Positions 1 to 11,626 of a stretch of 64,000 nt of DNA are shown here, one piece after another; positions within the stretch are counted from its first letter, which is position 1, and every line of letters begins with the position of its first letter. The stretch comes from Panicum virgatum. Taxonomy: Eukaryota; Streptophyta; Magnoliopsida; Poales; Poaceae. The position numbers were made by a program, and so were the translations under genes. The stretch lies in assembly GCF_016808335.1 (NCBI RefSeq), contig NC_053153.1, positions 28,072,090 through 28,136,089 of the forward strand. The letters run 5' to 3'. The notes under the pieces were generated by a model. That model made no database searches. It saw nothing but the letters and a program-made list of their open reading frames with translations, and was not told the origin of the DNA.

Positions 1-2052
1 ACTGCTCTGGCTGCTGCTCAAACTGATTCGAAGACGGCTGCTCCGGGTACTGGTACTGGGGCTCCTCAGATGGATCAACGTCTACTCACGAACACATGGC
101 CAAAACAATGCACAATAATAAGCATACGAGCAAACTCTAACAAAAACTAAAGAACAGTACATCAATACATGAAAACAGCACACTAAACTAGTTTAAAACT
201 ATTCTACGCGTCACAACGATCGCGTGGACATAAAGAACGCTAAAAACGGAGCTAAAACGCGTATTCTAGGCCAAAAACAAGGTTCAGGGGCTTATTTGCA
301 ATAAAAACAGGGTTCCAGGGACTTTTCTGCTAAAACCGAGGGCTAAAATGTAAATAAACGTTAACTCTAGGTTCTAACTCATAAAAGAACCAGGGCTGGA
401 TGGCGGGTTTAAATCTGGTAAAACTCAGGGGGCTACGCGTTAAAATCAGGACCTCTGCGTAAATATTTTTGAACAAGTTCGGACTGCGGGTTGATTTCAA
501 CAGAACCGGGGGTCTCTTTAACAAAAGTACCGGCCGAACCGGTATGCGCGGTTTCTGGCCGCTGGATCTAGATCTGAGGGTCTAGATCTAATGGATCCCA
601 GACCTAATCTGGTGCGTTGATCCAAGATCCGGCGGTCCGGGGCAAAGGGGCGCGGGGTGGCGGCGGAACGTCGCCGGAGAAACCTTCCCCGCGGCGGCGC
701 CTCGCCGGAGAGGCCCGAAATCGGCCATCCTGGGGTCGAATCGACGGTTTATTGGGTCGGGAGGACTCCACGCAACATGCGTGATCCACTGGGAGGTTTT
801 CCGGGGCTCAGGGAGGCTCGGCTGGGGCTCGCCATGGCGCGGGGCGGAGCTGAGTGGTGGTGCTCGCCGGCGCAGGGCGATTCGGGGTCTCTCGGGGCTA
901 CAACTACCAAATTCTAGCGCCAAAAGGAGCGGGAGGAGTTGCGGGTGCTCACCAGGCTCGGAAACGAAGGAAAGGGCCGGGCGAAGTCGATGGCGAGGCT
1001 GACCGGCGGCGGAGCGGGGACGGTGATCGCGGGCGGGGTTCGGCGGCCGTCCTCCGGGCGCCTGGACTCCGCGGGTCGGCTCGTGGGGCACCTGCGGTGG
1101 TGTCACGAGGTCAGGATGGGCTGAAAGCCACCGGCGGCGATGGAAATGCCTCGGCGGAGCTGCTTACCGGCGGTGGGCGCTCTGCTCTGGCAAGGCGGCG
1201 GCGCTAGGGTTTGCGGCGCTGCGGATTGGGGGTGGATGGGTGCAGGGGAAGGCTCGGGCCCCTATTTGTAAGGCGGCGGCCAACCTGGGCGTGCGTGCCC
1301 GGGATGGAACCTCGCCGAGATTTGCGGGCGGGGATCTCGGCCGGGCGTTGCCGGAGGAGGAGGACAGACCTGGCGAGCGGGCCCGGGCTGGCAGCGAGTG
1401 GGTGGAGCTGGCATGTGGGGCCGGGCTGCAGCGGGAAGACGCGGGCGCTGGCGGAGCGGGCGAGTAACGCCGACAGGTGGGCCAGGGGCGTCGGCGGGAG
1501 CGGCCACGAGCGCGTGGGAGAAGCTGGGCGCTGGGCTGCTGCGAGCGGGGCCCGGTGGCAGGGGCGGGGCGCGTGCTCCGCGGGTTGCTGCGCGAGCGGG
1601 AGCGCGGGGCGGGCCGGGCCGCGTGACGCGGGGCAGGCCGAGAAGCGGGCTGGCCGGGGGATTGGGCCGCGCATGGGGTTTGCTGGGCCGAGCGGGGAAG
1701 AGAGAGCTGGGCCGCGCTGGTTGGGCTGCGGCGGTTGAGGTTTGGGCCGGGTTTCAAGCTGGGTTGGGTTTTTCTAGTTTTGGGTTTTCTCTTCCTTTCT
1801 ATTTCTAAACTTTTCTTCTCCAAATTCAAACAAGGTTTGAATTCAAATACAAATTTGAATTCAACCACACTCAAATAAAAGCATGCACCAGCATGAATGC
1901 AACAACAAAGTTTTAACCTTAGACAAAATTTTAATAACTTAATGGAACAAAATTAGATTAAAAATGCCAACTAAACACAATAAACCTTAGAAATTTAAAT
2001 AAAGCCAATTAAATTTATTAATAAATGCTGAAATTTAAATTAGGGTGTTACA
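1..2052 (-). repeat. E1 3' LTR (partial)
   Basis: The minus-strand LTR starts at 2052 (TGTAACACCC on the minus strand) and runs off the window. Base 1 corresponds to about 8597 in the 5' LTR. In its own direction it holds TTTGAATTCAAA-type repeats (1824-1866), five TGGGCC/TGGGCT motifs (1662-1750), a TATA-like TACAAATA near 1268, a telobox-like CAAACCCTAG (1204-1213), possible splice donors GTAAGC (1067 side: GT at 1167-1166) and GTGAGC (952-951), degenerate CCCCTGAAC repeats (275-530) and the start of the conserved Q/E/Y-rich block (1-81). The purine-, proline- and arginine-rich open frames across the GC-rich half look like composition artefacts. Confidence 0.9.
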
Positions 2053-2091
2053 TACCCTACCCCCTTAAAGAAATCTCGTCCTCGAGATTTA
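2053..2091 (-). other. E1 polypurine tract and adjoining stop-codon hairpin
   Basis: On the minus strand a purine-rich TTTAAGGGGGTAGGG abuts the 3' LTR and would prime plus-strand DNA synthesis. Just upstream is a perfect 8-bp stem, AAATCTCG/CGAGATTT (2071-2078 with 2083-2090), with a 4-nt loop. The TAA that ends the chromodomain frame overlaps its outer arm. E2 has the same arrangement at 50299-50336. Confidence 0.85.
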
Positions 2092-5000
2092 GCTGGGCTG
2101 GCTAGCAAAGAGATCTGGATATGTCTTTCTCAACTCATCTTCTCGCTCCCAAGTTGCCTCAGCTTCACTGTGATGGCTCCACTAAACTCTGCACATCTTG
2201 ATGCGCTTGTTCCGAGTAACCCTCTCTGATGTCTCCAGAATCTTCATCGGATGCTCAGTATATGTCAGATCTTCCTGGACATCTACTCCATCCAGGGGTG
2301 CCTGCTCCTCGGGTACTCGCAGACACCTCTTCAGCTGAGATATATGGAAGACATCATGAACTCCCGAGAGGCTGAGAGGTAACTCCAGGCGATAAGCAAC
2401 TTCGCCTTTCCGCTCTAGCACCTTGAATGGCCCCACATAACGAGGTGCTAACTTCCCCTTGACATTGAATCTGCGGATCCCTCTCATCGGAGACACCTTC
2501 AGATACACATAATCACCGACACTGAAGGTCAGATCTCTCCGTTTGCCATCAGCATAGCTCTTCTGTCTGCTCTGTGCAATCCTCAGATTTTCTCGCACAG
2601 CCTGAACCATCTGCTCTGCATCATCTATGATCTCAGGGCCAAAGAGCTGCTTTTCACCAATCTGATCCCAATAGAGAGGAGTCCTGCATTTTCTGCCATA
2701 CAATGCCTCAAAGGGGGACTTCTTCAGACTAGCCTGGTAACTGTTGTTGTATGAAAACTCAGCATACGACAGGCACTTATCCCAGCTGGTACCGTACTGA
2801 ATAGCACAAGCTCTCAGCATATCCTCCAACACTTGGTTGGTTCTCTCTGTCTGCCCATCTGTCTGAGGGTGATAAGCCGTACTGAATCGCAGCTTCGTAT
2901 CCAACGAATCATGGAGCTGCTCCCAGAACCGAGAAGTGAACTGAGACCCTCTGTCAGATATAATCTTCTTGGGCACACCATGCAACCAGACAATCCGAGA
3001 GATGTACAACTCTGCAAGTCTAGCACCGGAGTAAGTAGTGTTCACTGGAATGAAGTGAGCAACCTTCGTCAATCGATCCACTACTACCCAAATGGAGTTG
3101 TACCCTTTCTGAGTACGAGGCAATCCAACAATGAAGTCCATAGTGATTTCCTCCCATTTCCACTCTGGAATCTTCAAAGGCTGCAATAGACCTGCTGGCC
3201 TCTGATGCTCAGCCTTGACACGCTGACAAGTGTCACAAATAGCCACGTACTCTGCCACTGAACGCTTCATCCCATACCACCAGAAACGTTCCTTCAGATC
3301 ATAATACATCTTCGTGCTGCCCGGGTGAATAGAGTAAGCTGTATCATGGGCCTCACTCAGAATCAACTTCCGAAGATCCTTCACATCAGGCACACAGATC
3401 CGGTTCTTGTACCACAAAGTACCCTGATCATCCTCTCTGAAATGTGGGGCCTTGCCCTTCTTGAGCAACTCACGAATCTCCTGCAGCTTCTCATCATCCT
3501 TCTGATGCTGCCTAATCTCTGACTCTAGAGTCGGTACTGCCTCAAATGCTGCACTCGAAGTATGATGCAAGAAGCCCAGACTCAACTGCTCGAACTCCTT
3601 GCATAACTCTGGAGGCATCTGGAAAGCCACGGCCATGTTGACATAACTTCTTCTGCTCAGAGCATCTGCTACAACATTGGCCTTTCCCGGATGATAGTGA
3701 ATCTCCAGATCATAATCCTTGACCAACTCTAGCCATCTTCTCTGCCGCATGTTCAGCTCATTCTGCGTGAAAATGTACTTGAGGCTCTTGTGATCAGTGT
3801 AGATATCACACCGCTGCCCATACAAGTAATGCCTCCAAATCTTCAGAGCATGCACAACTGTGGCTAACTCAAGATCATGAGTAGGATAATTCAGCTCATG
3901 CCGACGTAACTGCCGTGAAGCATAAGCAATCACTCTGCCCTCCTGCATCAGAACACACCCAAGACCATCCTTCGAAGCATCACAATATACCGTGAACCTC
4001 TTCGTCTGGTCTGGCAGAGTCAGGACTGGCGCCGTAGTCAACCTTTTCTTCAGCTCATCAAAGGCTCTCTGACGCTCATCAGTCCACACGAAAGCCACAT
4101 TTTTCTCCAGCAAAGAAGTCAAAGGCTTCGCGATCTTGGAGAAATTCTCAATGAACCTCCGATAATATCCAGCTAAGCCCAAGAATGATCTGACTTCCTT
4201 TACTGTCTGCGGTGTCTCCCACTCTAGCACATCCTTCACCTTACTCGGATCAACAGCAATGCCTCCCTGCGAGATAACATGACCGAGGAATGGAACCTCG
4301 TCAATCCAGAACTCGCACTTGCTGAACTTGGCATACAACTGATGCTCTCTCAATCTCTGCAACACAAGCCTCAGATGCTCTTCATGTTCTTCTTCTGTCT
4401 TGGAGAAGATCAGAATATCATCAATGAAGATCACCACGAAGACATCCAGATAGTCCATGAAAACCATGTTCATCAGTTGCATGAAGAAAGCCGGGGCATT
4501 AGTCAAGCCGAAGGACATGACTGTATACTCATATAGCCCGTACTTGCAGGTGAATGCCGTCTTCGGAATATCCCCAGGACGGATCCTCAGCTGAAAATAA
4601 CCCGAACGAAGATCAATCTTCGAGAATATACGAGCACCTCGAAGCAGATCGAAGAGATCCTCAATACGGGGCAGTGGATGCTTGTTCTTGATAGTGACTG
4701 CATTCAGCTCCCGATAATCGACACACATCCTCTTCGAGCCATCCTTCTTATCTACCAGCAACAATGGAAAAGCCCAAGGAGAGAAGCTGCGACGGATATA
4801 GCCCTTGGCTAGCAACTCATCAATAGTCTTTTTGACTTCCTCATGCTCTATAGGTGCCATACGGTAGGGCCGCTTTGCAATAGGAGCTGTGCCAGGCAAG
4901 AGATCAATACAAAACTCAATGGCGCGTTCAGGCGGCATACCTGGCAGATCATCCGGAAAGACATCCGGGAATTCAGACACCACGCGAATACCGTCCGTGG

Positions 5001-5675
5001 GTCTAGCCTCCATCTGATGAAGAAATCCAGAAGGCTCTGAAGCACTGACTGTCACCTCTTGGCCATCAGATGCCGATAAGTGAACTGTCCGCTGAGCACA
5101 ATCAATACGGACTCCCCATCTGGTAAGTGTCTCCATGCCCAAGATCACATCTATCCCCGAGGAGTCAATAACTATCAAGCCAGTGCGGAATTCTACCCCC
5201 TTTATGACAATACTAACTCTGGAGCATATAGAGCATGTACGAATCTGACCCCCAGGTGAGGTAACTACCATAGTTGTCCTCATACAAGAAACCGGTATAC
5301 CATGCTGCTCGGCAAATGACTTGGAAATGAAAGAATGGGTAGCACCGGTATCGAAAAGCACTGTAGCGGGGTGAGAGTTGACCATGAACGTACCAATAAC
5401 CACGTTAGGAGCCTCGGCCGCTGACTCGGCCGTCACGTGGTTCACCCGACCCTGTGCTGGAGCCCTGGGCTGAGCTGGGCGCCCCTGCTGTCCCGCCTGC
5501 GCCTTCCGGGGGCAAGTGTTGGCGTAGTGCCCCGGCTGGCCGCAGTGATAGCAGACGCGTGCAAGTGTCGATGCCTGCTGTCCGGTAGGAGCTGCCGGAC
5601 GTGGAGCCTGCGGTGCTGGTGGAGTTGGTGGAGCACGAGCCGGAGGTGCCGGTAATCTCGGGCATGGTATACTGC
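2089..5675 (-). pseudogene. pol: E1 gag C-terminus and pol: zinc knuckle, PR, RT, RNase H, IN, chromodomain
   Basis: One long frame runs from about 5445 to 2182 (1087 codons) and stays open upstream through the CCHC knuckle (near 5540). Counting from 5445: protease DTG at residues 32-34, reverse transcriptase active site FIDD at 340-343, RNase H acidic residues at CDAS (489), TDH (551) and ADALS (594), integrase zinc residues H700, H707, C737, C740 and catalytic D770, D831, E867. Products would act in the cytoplasmic particle and at integration; the chromodomain is thought to guide insertion to heterochromatin (family knowledge). A TAG at 2182-2184 cuts the chromodomain, where sibling E2 reads CAG. 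The remaining chromodomain codons continue to 2089. A frameshift near 5675 separates it from gag. All catalytic residues are still present, so decay is recent. Confidence 0.93.
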
Positions 5676-6658
5676 CTACTGCTGTCGAGGCGAGTACTGC
5701 TGCGGCCTCTGCTGGTACTGCTGGGGAGGCCGGTACTGCTGCTGGTAATGCTGGGGCGGCTGGAGTCGAGGGCGAGTATTGCTGCCGGAAGCAACGGGGA
5801 CAATCTTCCTCTTCTTGTCCTCCATCTCCAGGTGCTTGCGCTCAGTGTTGAGCGCGCTGTCAACCAGATGGTTGAAGTCGTCGAAGCGGAGGTTGAGCAG
5901 CGCGTACTGGAGGTAGTCCTCAAGACCCTCCATGAAGTGCTCCTGCTTCTTGCGGTCATCCGCAACATCGGCAGGGGCGTAGCGAGCCAGCTGAAGAAAG
6001 CGATCACGATACTCCGTGACCGACATAGTCCCCTGAAGTGACAAAGACAGATAGATATCGAAAGATTAACTCAAGATTCATAAGGATAGAACAAGGGGCA
6101 TTAGCTCAAAAGAAACCGCGGAATGATTATATTTAAGATTACCTGCTTCAGTGCAAGGAACTCCTTCTGCTTCATCTTCATAACGCCCGCGGGGACGTTG
6201 TGGCTGCGGAAATGCTCCCTGAACTGGAGCCAAGTGAGAGCCTCGCGGTCCTGAACTGGGTGGGACTCCCACCAGTCCAAAGCTGCCCCTCGCAGCTGTC
6301 CTGCTGCGTACAAGACGTGCTCACGATCATCGCACTGGGCGATGTCCAACTGGCGCTCCACTGCACGGAGCCAGTCGTCAGCCTGAAGAGGGTCGGACGT
6401 GTGAGAGAACGTCGGTGGGTGACCCCTCAGGAACTCAGCACGCCTGTCGCGAGGCTGCGGTGGTGGAGGAGGCGGAGGCTGAGTGTGAGCCTGCTGAAAA
6501 GCCTGAACAGTGTTGTTTAGGGTGGCCATCATCTGCATCTGGAGCTGGAAGTACTGCTCCGGAGTCAAAGGTGGTGGCATCGGGATCCCAGTCCCCTGGG
6601 TGTTCTGACCCTGGTTGTTCTGCCCCTGCTGGTCAGAGCCACGCCTGGTGTTCACCAT
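5676..6658 (-). pseudogene. gag: E1 gag (two exons, broken)
   Basis: Structural capsid protein of E1. Exon 1 (6658-6143, 172 codons) begins MVNTRRGS and carries a proline-rich stretch and the retrotransposon gag core ending in ALDWWE and LKQ. Exon 2 (6032 onward) begins GTMSV and continues through a basic, then Gln/Tyr/Pro-rich region before the zinc knuckle. The 110 bases between are an intron-like segment that shifts frame if retained. The start at 6658 is chosen because this ATG is conserved in E2 and follows an AG (TCAG-ATG). Exon 2 meets a TAG at 5676 together with a frameshift, where E2 instead has a longer Gln run, so gag is disconnected from the zinc knuckle and pol. Confidence 0.88.
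6033..6142 (-). other. Intron-like segment in E1 gag, 110 nt, phase 0
   Basis: On the minus strand the segment begins GTAATC after CAG and ends CACTTCAG before GGGACT. It is T-rich and contains GAGCTAATG, a possible branch point. Removing it joins two gag halves in the same frame. E2 has a segment of exactly the same length and ends at the same place (46243-46352), differing at only a few bases. If retained, translation ends 14 codons in, at 6101. Confidence 0.75.
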
Positions 6659-7232
6659 CTGATTTTGGACAAAAGATTTCACGAGTAAGGATATCGCAGG
6701 AATAAATTCAGATGGATATGATAACTCTTTGCGGATAAAGACTCAGCCATGATAAAGTAGACAGGATAGAGTGGACTGTTTTACCCCCAACGATCTAACT
6801 CATTTTATTAATTAATTAACTTTAGCATGAGAGTGATTTTCTTTAAACAAATTTAAACTACTAAGCTATACAATCATTCAAAAATCCAAATCAAACATGT
6901 AGCATAATAACAAGCAAACAATTTTCACGACTTAGCCGAGTTTAACATCCGACTCGACTAACCACAACGCGTCGCAAAACGTGCTATCGTATTATTATAA
7001 AAGGGTCACCTAGCTGATACTCATGGTGGTCAGATGACTGATTCAGGCCAAAATCTACGGAAACTATTCTTTAGAGAGAAAAATTCAAGGCAAGAAGGGT
7101 AAAAGTCATAGAATCCAAGGGGTATAATAGTAAAATAATTTCAGCAGGCAAGGATTGGTGAGAAGAAGTCCTAAAACTCGACCAGTTCTATCTAGGCTTC
7201 GTCCTACAGTCGATACGGCTCTGATACCACTC
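6659..7232 (-). other. E1 untranslated leader with primer binding site
   Basis: Noncoding leader between the 5' LTR and gag. The primer binding site, TGGTATCAGAGCC on the minus strand (7217-7229), matches the 3' end of plant initiator methionine tRNA (established for plant retrotransposons) and starts 3 nt inside the LTR edge. No other feature is seen. Confidence 0.88.
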
Positions 7233-10200
7233 TGTAACACCCGGTTTATAAAAGAACATAAACCGAGCAATCATATACGTGCCAGGATCAAGTCACACGT
7301 ATATACAACAGAATGAACAGTATATCACAGCACATATCACGAATAAGACATAATAAGGTGAATACGAATGTTATTTATTACATGAATGACAAAGTGTCTG
7401 ATACAGCGGAAGCGAAGTACAAATACGGTAAAAGAACTCTCCGAAGCTGAGCAGGGCGCCACAGGGACGTCGACTGGGAGACGAACACCTAGAAGTCCTC
7501 GTAGTCCTGGTAGCGCTGGATGAACTCCCTCGTGTCGGCAGGAACTAAGCAGCAGTAGCGTATCCAAGAGGAAAAAGTAGAGAAGAGGCAAGAGTGTGTA
7601 CACAACTTGTACTCAACAAGTATAACACAAACTATGAGGCTCTAAGGTTGGCTGACTCAACTGCATTAGCTTTTAAGTGTTGGCAAAATTTTATTAAAGC
7701 TATTTACTACAAGTTGATGAATTACCATTAATCTAGTTACATAGTAATTAATCAGAATTAATTATGATACTACTGAGATCCAAACCGAAACCAAGCCACC
7801 AAGGTAACCCCGAGAGGCACCTCCCTCGTCGGAAGGAGATAACCCCACTAATCAAAAGGAGGATCTGGGACGCTCATGACCGTGAGCACGGCTAGTATAC
7901 CAGTTTTACACTCTGCAGAGGTTGCACATCTTTACCCACAAGTCGTGAGCTATGCCAGTTGTTCATCACACTTCCTTAGGTGAGATGACTAGCGACTCAC
8001 TACGAGGCCTTTACAAAGAATCTCGTTGGTAGGGAGTAACCGCAAGGGTGGATCGGCGACTATAGAGCAGGTCTAGTGGGCATCAAGACACGAAGCACAG
8101 ACGAGGCCACTTAGCACGAGGGCCATAGAAGCTTACCGCCCCTGCCCCGCAGGTAAGTTACTCCAAACCAAAAAGATCTAATTATTACGCCAAGTCTATC
8201 CCATTCTAGCCTTGTGGTAACGCTGTTGTCCCAGGTTGTCGCTCTATGAACCGGTCCTTATGGAGAGTGGCCAACCAAGCACTAAGCACCGCGCTGGCCC
8301 CCTAAACCATGTTTCTACAAAAACCATATTTTAACGAGACGTGAGCCACCCAAGCACGAAGCACAGAGGGCCACTCTCAGAATTAAATTCAAGTAAACCA
8401 TTAATCAATTTAATTAAAAAGGACCAGAATGTGTTATAGCATAGCAACCTAGCACAACTAACCAAAATGCAACCCAAAGGATATATATAAAGGATATAAA
8501 GTGGCTAGGAAATCCTTATAGGCATACAGTATTAAATGCAGTATGAAAAATGTATTTAAAAGTGATAGGTTGTTCATGTTACACTTGCCTTCCTCGTACT
8601 GCTCCTGCTGCTACTCAAAGTGCTCGGAAGACGGCTGCTCCTGGTACTGGTACTGGGGCTCCTCAGATGGATCAGCGTCTACTCACGAACACATGGCCAA
8701 AACAAAGCACAATAATAAGCATACAAGCAAACACTAACAAAAACTAAGAAACAGTAGATCACTACATAAAAACATCAAGAAAAAACTAAGCCTAAACTGT
8801 TCTACGCGTTACAACGGTCGCGTGGACATAAAGAACGCTTAAAACGGAGCTAAAACACGTAATCTAGGCTAAAAACAAGGTTCAGGGGCTTATTTGTAAT
8901 AAAAATAGGGTTCCAGGGACTTTTCTGCTAAAACCGAGGGCCTAAACATAAATAAAGGTTAGTTCTGGGGTCTAACGCATGAAAAAGCCCTGGAAGGACG
9001 GCGGGTTCTATTTCTAAAGAACTCAGGGGGCTAAGTGATAAAAACAGGGCCTCTACGTAATTATTTTCGAATAGGATCGGACTGCGGGTTGATATTAACA
9101 AAAGGAAGGGGCTCTTTAGCAAAACGTGCAAGGCGAACCGGTATGTTTGATTCAGGACGCTTGGATCTGGATCTAACGGTGCTAGGTGGCTTGATCCTAG
9201 ATCTAATCTAGGTCGTTGCATACGGATCTGGCGGTCCAGGGCAAAGGGGCGCGGGGGCGGCGGCGGGACGCGCCGGCGACGTGCTCCCGCGGTGGCGGGT
9301 GGCCGGAGGTGGCCAACCTCGGCCTTCCCGGGGTGGATTCGAGCGGGGCTGGGGTCTAGAAGCCTTTAGGCGACACGCGCGAGCCTCCCGAGGGGTTAAC
9401 GGGGTTCGGGGGGGGGGGGGGTCCGGAGCGACGGGCGCTAAGGCGGTGGCGGGCCTGCTCGGCGGAGCTCACCGGCGAGGTGAGTTCCGGGCGGTTCTGG
9501 TGCGGAAACCCGGGCACAAAAGACTCCGGGAGCGCCTGCGAAGCGAAGGCAAGCCAGTGCGGGCCTTGCGCGGGGCTGCGGAGCGCTGCAGCGAGTTCGC
9601 CACGGCGAACTGCGGCGCCAGCGGCGGCGGACCGGCGACGCTCGCCGTTCCGGCCTCCGCGGCGGTCTACTAGCCCTAGGACCTAGCGCAACAGGGAGAG
9701 GAAACTGGGCTAGTGCTCACCGTGCAAGGTTCAGGCGGAGATGCGGCGTAGAGGGGGTCAGCGACGAGGCCCGAGCGGCGGCGCTCGGACGGAGTCGGTG
9801 ACGAGGTCGGCGCAGGGGCTCTCCCGGCTCCTGGATGGCACGGCTCGACCCAAGGCGGTCCTGCGGGAAGCACACGGGGGACAGGAGTCACCGGCGTCGA
9901 GGAATTGCGGTGGCGGAGGTGCTTACCGGCGGCGTGGGGCTCTGCTCCGTGCGGAGCTATGGTGAGGCGGTGGCTAGGGTTGCGGCTGCGGGATGGGAGG
10001 AGGAAGAGAGGCTCGGGTCCCTTTTGTAGGGCGGCTGCCTTGGCGTGCGGGTCTGGCGTGGGGGGCTCGCCGTGGATCTCGGCCGGAGATTGCGGCGTAG
10101 CGTTACGCGCGCGCGGAAGGTGCGGGAGGAGGGAGACGGGGCCGACAGGCGGGCCCGGGGACTCAGCGAGAGCGACGCGCGCGGGGAGCGCCGACTGACG

Positions 10201-10778
10201 CGTGGGGCCCAGTTGGCAGACGGTGCGGGACGGAGGCGGGGAACGCGTGCGGGCGACGCGGGCTGCGGGCGCTAGCGCGTGCTGGGCCGCGCGCTGCTGG
10301 AGCGGAAGGCGGGGGCGCGGGGGTGGGCCGAGTGCGGGACTGGTGCGGCCTGGGCCCACGGAGGAGAGGGTGAAGCGGGCCTGCGCGGGGGGAAGAAAGG
10401 AACTGGGCCAGGAGGGAAAGATGTGGGCCGCAGGGGAGAGAGGGGGAGACCTGGGCCGCGCTGGGCTGGCTTGGGTTCTTGGGCTGGGTTAATTTTCTAT
10501 TTATCTAGGTTTTTCTCTTTTCTATTTCTAAACTTTTCTATTCCTAATTCAAACAAGGTTTGAATTCAAATACAAATTTGAAATCAACCACACTCAAATC
10601 ATTGAAAGTATGCACCAGCATGAATGCAACATCAAAATTTAAACCTATGATAAAATTTTAATTACTTATAGAACAAAAATTTAGATTAAATGCAAGTCTA
10701 ACACAATAAACCTTAGAAAATTAAATAAAGCCATTTAAATTTATTGATAAATGCTGAAATTTAAATTAGGGTGTTACA
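7233..10778 (-). repeat. E1 5' LTR (complete, 3546 bp)
   Basis: Bounded by TGTAACACCC...GGTGTTACA, with inverted ends. In its own direction it starts with AT-rich TTTGAATTC repeats (10552-10590), followed by a GC-rich promoter-like half with TGGGCC motifs, a TATA-like TACAAAAGGG near 10026, AACCCTAG near 9973, GTAAGC (GT at 9926-9925) and GTGAGC (GT at 9720-9719) donor-like sites, the CCCCTGAAC repeat series (8875-9120), a conserved Q/E/Y-rich block (8678-8585, one TAG) and a conserved terminal block ending QDYEDF-stop (7542-7489). A run of 14 G lies at 9408-9421. Open frames in this region are not supported as genes. Confidence 0.93.
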
Positions 10779-11606
10779 CAATCCCTGTTAAGATCAAGGC
10801 AAAACATCTAATACGTCGCCGGATCGTCCAACCCGTTTGCAAGGCCTAAACTAGCAGATATTAAGCCGATTCTTATGTATAAGAACAAACCATAACAGAT
10901 TAGATCTACTAGATAGAAAAGAAGCAGGGTGCTATCTCTACGCGACTAACTCTATGCAACGAGAATTAGTATAAGATTAATACGTAATCACGCAGAGATA
11001 ACATGATATTCATAGATGATAAACAACAAGAGCATGATAGATCTACTAAAGGTCATGCTACGAATACCAGGATAACTAGCACTGCTCGCCATCAAAAATG
11101 CTTCAGTACGAGTAATACCAAGGTAAAAGTAAGAACAATGCTGCCCTGATCACAAGAAGTGATCAGGGAAGCATGGCGCTTACTTGGATGAAACCCTAGG
11201 ATTAGGGGTGGCGGTGCGCCGAGAATTGTTGTTGCGAGACGTGATGACGTTCTCTCTCCTTTACGAATATCATGGGGTACATATTTATAGTCTTGTAGAC
11301 TTGACGACCAAGTTAAACAAAGCCTAGTCCAATATGAAAACTAATCTATCTCTAATGATTATAGATAAAGAGAGCCCATCGGCTCCCGACGCACACAGAT
11401 AAGAAGAGCCCATCGGCTCTTGGCATGGACCACAATCGCCTCTTCCCTGGACAATCTGTATAGGCCCATCGGCAGCTTCGGCCCATATCCTTCTCGACTA
11501 AATTTTGGTGGTAACTCAGCCGATTCACAAGCCTTCTTTAATTTCCGCACTAAGCCCAACTTGCTCTCGGCCCATTAATTAACCCTGTTAATTTATGGCG
11601 ATAACA
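10779..11606 (-). repeat. A 3' LTR (right-hand 828 bp only)
   Basis: Aligns base for base with 23513-24339 and ends ATAACA. In its own direction it carries a TATA box, TATAAATA (11289-11282), and a hairpin at 11140-11172 with one mismatch compared with the perfect version in the 5' LTR. E1 interrupts it at 10778/10779. Confidence 0.92.
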
Positions 11607-11626
11607 CATGCCCCCCAAGTTTCAAA
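11607..11626 (-). other. A polypurine tract
   Basis: On the minus strand AACTTGGGGGGCATG directly precedes the 3' LTR. Position and composition fit the plus-strand primer. Confidence 0.75.

Larger units (their letters stand above)
1..10778 (-). mobile_element. E1: chromodomain Ty3/gypsy retrotransposon (Tekay/Del-like), left end outside window
   Basis: Minus-strand LTR retrotransposon. Seen, in its own direction: a 5' LTR at 7233-10778, a primer binding site, gag with an intron-like segment, a CCHC zinc knuckle, protease, reverse transcriptase, RNase H, integrase, a chromodomain, a polypurine tract and a 3' LTR cut by the window start. The domain order and chromodomain place it among plant chromoviruses, and the LTR length fits the Tekay/Del group (family knowledge). 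It sits inside the 3' LTR of element A: base 10779 onward continues A's LTR sequence exactly as at 23513 onward. The right TSD should be CAATC (10779-10783); the left one lies outside the window. The copy is dead, with a stop plus frameshift in gag and a stop in the chromodomain. It shares almost the whole polyprotein with E2, which lies on the opposite strand. Confidence 0.93.

Noticed and set aside
1164..1874. Long proline/arginine/alanine-rich open frames in the GC-rich LTR half (also 9281-10492, 19378-20275, 38560-39286, 50568-51301)
   Set aside because: They occur in several frames on both strands at once, differ between LTR copies and match the GC-rich composition, so they are not genes.
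9408..9421. Runs of G or C (9408-9421, 55159-55172, 60276-60287) as G-quadruplex signals
   Set aside because: Simple homopolymers without repeated G-tract spacing; possibly length errors.
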